DNA of 64,000 nt. Origin: Hoeflea_A sp965228785 (lineage in GTDB: Bacteria; Pseudomonadota; Alphaproteobacteria; Rhizobiales; Rhizobiaceae). Shown piece after piece: positions 60,469 to 64,000 of the stretch; within the stretch, counting starts at the first letter, position 1; each line of letters opens with the position of its first letter. A program made the translations under genes and the position numbers. The notes under the pieces are model-generated. The model saw nothing but the letters and a program-made list of their open reading frames with translations, searched no databases and was not told where the DNA came from. The stretch spans positions 1,178,001 through 1,242,000 of the forward strand of contig CBDDIF010000001.1 of assembly GCA_965228785.1 (NCBI GenBank). Direction: 5' to 3'.

Positions 60469-60478
60469 CGTCGTAAGC

Positions 60479-61216
60479 GTGAGGAAGACGACGTCATGGA
60501 CCGGCAAAACGGGTATCGGCCTTCCGAAATCCGAGCTGATCGCGCAGACGCTGGAACACGAGATCCGCTCCGGCGCAATTTCACGCGGCGATCAGCTGGC
60601 CAGTGAAAACGAACTTGTCCGGCGCTTTTCCGTTAGCCGCAACACGGTGCGAAAGGGACTGGAGCAGCTTGCGCGACAGGGCCTGATCACAACGCGTACC
60701 GGTATCGGCTCCTTCGTCACCTACGAAGGCACGTCGATTGACAACGCCCTGGGCTGGACGCAGGCGTTGTCTAAATCAGACGACCAGGTTGATACGCACC
60801 TGCTCGGGATCGAAAGGCGGATTTGTGCCGAGACCTCGGGCTTTCTCGGTATGGGAGCGATCGAATTCTTGTGCGTTGATCGGTTGCGCGTTTTGAGCCG
60901 CGATGGGACCGGCATTTCGCTGGAGCGCAGCCGCACGCCGTGGCGCGACGCGTTCGCCGATGTGCTCGAACACGGCCTGCTCAATGAATCCCTCGGCGAG
61001 ACTCTCGCGGCCGCGGGCCTGGCCATCCACAGCGGTGAGGAATGGGCGAACGTTCTGCCGTCGCTCTCGGAAACGGATGCCCGGATCATGGCCCGTGCGC
61101 CGGGCGAACCGATGCTGCACTTGCGGCGCGTCAGCAGAACGGCGGAAGGCGGGGTTGTCGAATATGTCGAAAGCATCCTCGATCCGTCGCGTTTCGGCCT
61201 GCACCTGGAGTTCTGA
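60479..61216 (+). CDS. GntR-family regulator with UTRA domain (HutC type)
   Basis: A 245-residue regulator. The N-terminal winged helix-turn-helix is LPKSELIAQTLEHEIRSG followed by LASENELVRRFSVSRNTVRKGLEQLARQGL. The C-terminal ligand-binding UTRA part includes DRLRVLSRDGTGISLERSR and HLRRVSRTAEGGVVEYVES. It starts at GTG 60479 with AGGAG 8 bases upstream. It leads the rightward operon and its stop overlaps the next start (TGATG). The context matches E. coli YegW, the GntR regulator next to yegU and yegV. The signal ligand is unknown. Confidence 0.9.
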   Translation: MRKTTSWTGKTGIGLPKSELIAQTLEHEIRSGAISRGDQLASENELVRRFSVSRNTVRKGLEQLARQGLITTRTGIGSFVTYEGTSIDNALGWTQALSKSDDQVDTHLLGIERRICAETSGFLGMGAIEFLCVDRLRVLSRDGTGISLERSRTPWRDAFADVLEHGLLNESLGETLAAAGLAIHSGEEWANVLPSLSETDARIMARAPGEPMLHLRRVSRTAEGGVVEYVESILDPSRFGLHLEF

Positions 61217-62259
61217 TGCCCCCTGTCGAGCCCACGGATTTCGAACTGGATCGCGCGATGGGCGCCTTGATGGGTGGCGCGCTCGGCGATGCGCTCGGAA
61301 TGCCGACGCAATCCAATTCGCGGGATGAGATTGTCGCGGTTTTCGGTAAAATCACCGACTTCGAGGCGCCGCCGGCCGATCATGCGATCGCTCATGGCCT
61401 GAGCGCCGCATCGATCACCGATGATACCGAGCAGTCCCTCCTGCTGGCGGACCATATTCTTGCTTCGCCCGATACCTTCGATGAGCGCGGCTGGGCGCAG
61501 CGCCTGCTTGAATGGGAAAAGTCGGTCAAGGAGCGGGGACTGCACGACCTGCTTGGACCGTCGACCAAACGGGCCATGGAAGCGCTGCTTGCGGGGGCAC
61601 CGCCCTGGGAGACCGGGCGCAAGGGCGACACCAACGGAGCAGCCATGCGCATTGCGCCGGTTGGTATTTCAATGCCGGTCGAACCGTTGTCGGCCTTCAC
61701 TGGCATGGTCGTGGCAACAAACCGGATTACCCATAACACGGTCGAAGCCAATGCCAGCGCCTCTGCCGTGGCTGCCGCCATCAGCGCCGGAATCGACGGA
61801 GCAAGCGTCGAGCAGGCGCTTGAGATCGCAATCGCCGCGGCGCAACTCGTCGAACAGGGGTTCGGTGATAAAGCTCCCGTATCGGAGCGGGTGGCGCTTG
61901 CCATTTCCCTGGCCAACGCTTCGGACGGTGCAAGTCTCTCATCCGCTATCGACGGGCAGATCGGCACGAGCGTAGCCTCGGTTGAATCGGTGCCGGCGGC
62001 TTTTGCGTTGCTCAAGTATACCGATGGTGATGCATGGACCGCGGGGTTGCTGGCGGCAAATCTCGGCGGTGACACCGACACGATCGGCGCGATTGCGGCT
62101 GGCATGTGCGGTGCAGTCCGCGGCTTGGCTTCGATGCCAAAGGACAAGATAGCCCGGCTTGTCGACATCAACGGGCTCGAGGTGGAGGACGTTGCTACCG
62201 GATTGCTGGAGTTGCGACATGCGCGCGCTGCCGGATCAGTTGTGGAAGACGCGTCATGA
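61216..62259 (+). CDS. ADP-ribosylglycohydrolase family protein (YegU-like)
   Basis: A 347-residue protein of the ADP-ribosylglycohydrolase (DraG-type) fold. Metal-binding motifs are ITDDTEQSLLLAD (Asp/Thr-Asp-Asp) and NLGGDTDTIGAIAAGM near the C-terminus; GALMGGALGDALGMP opens the fold and GDTNGAAMRIAPVG is a third conserved block. Members cleave N-glycosidic bonds of ADP-ribose derivatives or nucleosides. The ATG at 61216 overlaps the gntR stop and has CTGGAG upstream. It overlaps the PfkB kinase gene, so hydrolysis and phosphorylation of the released sugar are probably linked. Confidence 0.88.
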   Translation: MPPVEPTDFELDRAMGALMGGALGDALGMPTQSNSRDEIVAVFGKITDFEAPPADHAIAHGLSAASITDDTEQSLLLADHILASPDTFDERGWAQRLLEWEKSVKERGLHDLLGPSTKRAMEALLAGAPPWETGRKGDTNGAAMRIAPVGISMPVEPLSAFTGMVVATNRITHNTVEANASASAVAAAISAGIDGASVEQALEIAIAAAQLVEQGFGDKAPVSERVALAISLANASDGASLSSAIDGQIGTSVASVESVPAAFALLKYTDGDAWTAGLLAANLGGDTDTIGAIAAGMCGAVRGLASMPKDKIARLVDINGLEVEDVATGLLELRHARAAGSVVEDAS

Positions 62260-63224
62260 GCGCGGCCCGCCTGTTGCAGATGTCGGGAATCGTCGTCGAC
62301 CTGGTCTACCGTGTCGAGGAGGTGCCGAAGGCGGGCGAAGAGGCGGTCGTTGAGGAAAGCATGATCGCGCCCGGTGGCGGCTTCAACGCCATGGTGGCGG
62401 CCAGCCGCGCCGGAATGCATGTCTCCTACGGTGGCTCGCACGGCACCGGCCGGTTTGCCGATATTGTCAGAAGCTCGCTGTCGGAATTGGGGATTCCGGT
62501 GTTGCAGAGCCAATTGGAACACAGCGACCAGGGAACCAGTGTCGTGCTGGTCGATCGCCGCGGCGAGCGGACGTTCGTTTCGCAGGCCGGGGCCGAGCGC
62601 TATTTCGGCTCGTCACAGTTCGGTCAGATCGATGCCGCCGCATTCGAATATGTTCTGATCTCGGGATACACCTTCGCGCTCAGCCGCAACCCGGACAATC
62701 TGAACATCTGGCTGGATTCTTTTCCGGAGGCGCCGCAATTGCTGTTCGATCCTTCGCCGGTTGTCGACAAGATTCCCGCCGCCATTCTCGGCAGGATGAT
62801 GGCGCGCTGTTCCTGGATCAGTGCCAACGCCGATGAGGCCCGTTTTATCACTGGCATAGCCGACCCGGCGCGCAGCGCGACCGGTCTGCTCGAACACATG
62901 GGCGAGGGCGCTGCCGGCGCCCTTGTGCGCCACGGCGAGCACGGGTGCTGGCTGGCGGTGCGCGGTGCAGCACCCGAACACGTGGCACCCTATTGCGTTG
63001 AGCCGATCGACACCAACGGTGCCGGCGACACCCATATTGGATCGTTTATCGCGGCCCTCGGCGCTGGCGACACTCCGCTGGCCGCGGCCCAGTTTGCCAA
63101 TGCTGCGGCCGCCCTCTCGACCCTGAACAAGGGTCCCGCGACGGCCCCGGATCGATCGCAAACAGAAGCCTTCATGGCCGAAAATGCGCCTGATCCGGAC
63201 ATCCGGAAATCAGCAAAGATCTAA
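62256..63224 (+). CDS. PfkB-family carbohydrate kinase (YegV-like)
   Basis: A 322-residue ribokinase-fold kinase. The PfkB signature 1 region is APGGGFNAMVAASRAG and signature 2 with the catalytic Asp is DTNGAGDTHIGSFIAAL. It phosphorylates a sugar or nucleoside hydroxyl with ATP. The ATG at 62256 overlaps the stop of the glycohydrolase gene. With that gene and GntR it forms a three-gene set also known as yegU-yegV-yegW in E. coli, where the physiological substrate is not established as far as I know. Confidence 0.9.
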   Translation: MSAARLLQMSGIVVDLVYRVEEVPKAGEEAVVEESMIAPGGGFNAMVAASRAGMHVSYGGSHGTGRFADIVRSSLSELGIPVLQSQLEHSDQGTSVVLVDRRGERTFVSQAGAERYFGSSQFGQIDAAAFEYVLISGYTFALSRNPDNLNIWLDSFPEAPQLLFDPSPVVDKIPAAILGRMMARCSWISANADEARFITGIADPARSATGLLEHMGEGAAGALVRHGEHGCWLAVRGAAPEHVAPYCVEPIDTNGAGDTHIGSFIAALGAGDTPLAAAQFANAAAALSTLNKGPATAPDRSQTEAFMAENAPDPDIRKSAKI

Positions 63225-63238
63225 CAGGGAGAAGCAAC

Positions 63239-64000
63239 ATGAAACATACAATCAGACTGACAGCTGTGACGGCGATTGCGCTGGGGCTCAGCGCCCTGGC
63301 CAGCCAGGCCGACGAAATCCGTGTCCTGAACTGGAAAGGCTATGGCACCGACGCCGACTGGGCGATTGGGGCCTTTACAGAAAAGACCGGCCATACGGTC
63401 GTCCACGACTACTTCAACTCCGAACAGGAGATGCTCACCAAACTCCGGACGAATCCCGGCGCTTATGATGTCGTGCTCATCAACTCCGCGTTCACCGGAA
63501 CAGCGGCCGAAGAAGGCCTGATCGGCCCGATCGACACGGCCGATATCAGCAACTTCGCCGATCTTGCGCCGAATCTCGCCAACAACGCCGACCTCAGCCC
63601 GGGCGGCGAGGTACTGGGCGTCGCCTGGGTCTGGGGCCTGACGTCTTTTGCGGTGAACAAGAACGATGTCACACCTGCCCCAACGTCCATCCAGGTGCTC
63701 TGGGATGACGCGTATACGGGCCGGGTCGGCTGGCGCGACGACGCGCTGGAATCGGTGCAGTTCGCCGCTCTGGCGACGGGTCAAAACATCAACGACGTCA
63801 AGGATCTCGATGCGGTCAAGGCGAAGCTTGAGGAATTGCTGCCGCAGATCAGAACGTTCTGGAGTTCGGAAAACGACTGGAATCAGTTCTTCGCTGCAGG
63901 TGATTTCCTCATGGCGCCGTTTTGGAGCGGCTCTGCCAGCCGCTCGATCGCCAAAGGCCTGCCGGTTCAGTTCATCGTTCCGGAGGAAGGCGCTATCGGC
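63239..64000 (+). CDS. ABC transporter substrate-binding protein, PotD/PotF type, partial
   Basis: The first 254 codons of a periplasmic binding protein running off the window. The signal peptide is MKHTIRLTAVTAIALGLSAL, cleavage near SQADE, and GGGAG lies before the ATG at 63239. The mature start EIRVLNWKGYGTDADW is typical of the spermidine/putrescine-type family, as is YDVVLINSAFTGTAAEEGLIGPID. The family also takes other cations and small organics, so polyamine binding is not certain. It begins 14 bases after the kinase, and permease and ATPase genes are expected downstream. It replaces the nucleoside permease YegT of the E. coli set. Confidence 0.88.
   Translation, partial: MKHTIRLTAVTAIALGLSALASQADEIRVLNWKGYGTDADWAIGAFTEKTGHTVVHDYFNSEQEMLTKLRTNPGAYDVVLINSAFTGTAAEEGLIGPIDTADISNFADLAPNLANNADLSPGGEVLGVAWVWGLTSFAVNKNDVTPAPTSIQVLWDDAYTGRVGWRDDALESVQFAALATGQNINDVKDLDAVKAKLEELLPQIRTFWSSENDWNQFFAAGDFLMAPFWSGSASRSIAKGLPVQFIVPEEGAIG

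Larger units (their letters stand above)
59953..60478 (+). other. Intergenic region upstream of the GntR operon
   Basis: About 525 bases between hyuA and the GntR gene. It contains no convincing gene. Two elements stand out: the palindrome TGTTCGCACGAACA (60307-60320) and the four 10-base repeats at 60429-60468, which share the GAACA/TGTTC core. The rest is high-GC and featureless to my reading. Confidence 0.5.

Overview
The window is about 64 kb of high-GC, densely packed DNA that reads as one long accessory catabolic region from an alphaproteobacterium, probably Hyphomicrobiales. That placement rests on overall style: TRAP transporters, Liv-type and BMP-type ABC transporters, molybdenum hydroxylase genes with CoxG, HyuA/HyuB, and many IclR regulators. 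The exact taxon cannot be fixed from sequence alone. I see no rRNA, tRNA, CRISPR array, insertion sequence or phage gene.

Region 1 (1-17486) is an acyl-CoA-type catabolic cluster. It has a TRAP transporter (dctP, partial dctQ), an EthD-like protein, a fluoroacetate-dehalogenase-like hydrolase, and a tight operon of AMP ligase, enoyl-CoA hydratase, hydroxyacyl-CoA dehydrogenase, thiolase, aldo/keto reductase, an unrecognised protein and an acyl-CoA dehydrogenase. Facing it are a class II aldolase/adducin-like protein, a thiolase-like protein and a Zn-ribbon/OB-fold protein. A P450, an SDR, an IclR regulator and a second acyl-CoA dehydrogenase complete it. Five promoter gaps carry the same composite operator (ATTCT-N6-AGAAT palindrome with a further half-site at N3), so this looks like one IclR regulon.

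Region 2 (17795-26907) has an AMP ligase divergent from a Baeyer-Villiger-type flavin monooxygenase, a complete five-gene Liv-type ABC importer, and a convergent SMP-30/lactonase. This fits ketone to ester/lactone to hydroxyacid chemistry.

Region 3 (26020-41995) is a second cluster partly paralogous to region 1: two CaiB-type CoA-transferases, a MaoC-like double hotdog protein, IclR, an HSD10-like SDR, DUF2889, Zn-ribbon/OB protein, thiolase-like protein, AMP ligase, SDR, class II aldolase-like protein, a complete TRAP transporter and another SDR. Three promoter gaps share the core CTNTAGAAAAT.

Region 4 (42056-59952) looks like uptake and breakdown of a nitrogen heterocycle. It has a BMP/nucleoside-type ABC importer, a three-subunit molybdenum hydroxylase, an amidase, an IclR regulator, a creatininase-family protein, CoxG, and a HyuA/HyuB ATP-dependent hydantoinase/oxoprolinase pair. 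Three leftward transcription units share a TATCC-N7-GGATA operator with a second half-site or palindrome at N3.

Region 5 (60307-64000) is a GntR/UTRA regulator, ADP-ribosylglycohydrolase-family protein, PfkB kinase and the start of a polyamine-type ABC importer. The enzyme and regulator set resembles E. coli yegU-yegV-yegW. A series of four 10-bp direct repeats lies immediately upstream.

Taken together, the window holds several substrate-specific pathways, each with its own importer and most with an adjacent regulator. The least described parts are the region 4 heterocycle regulon, the region 5 module, the duplicated aldolase-like/thiolase-like/Zn-ribbon module, and the protein at 8876-9739.
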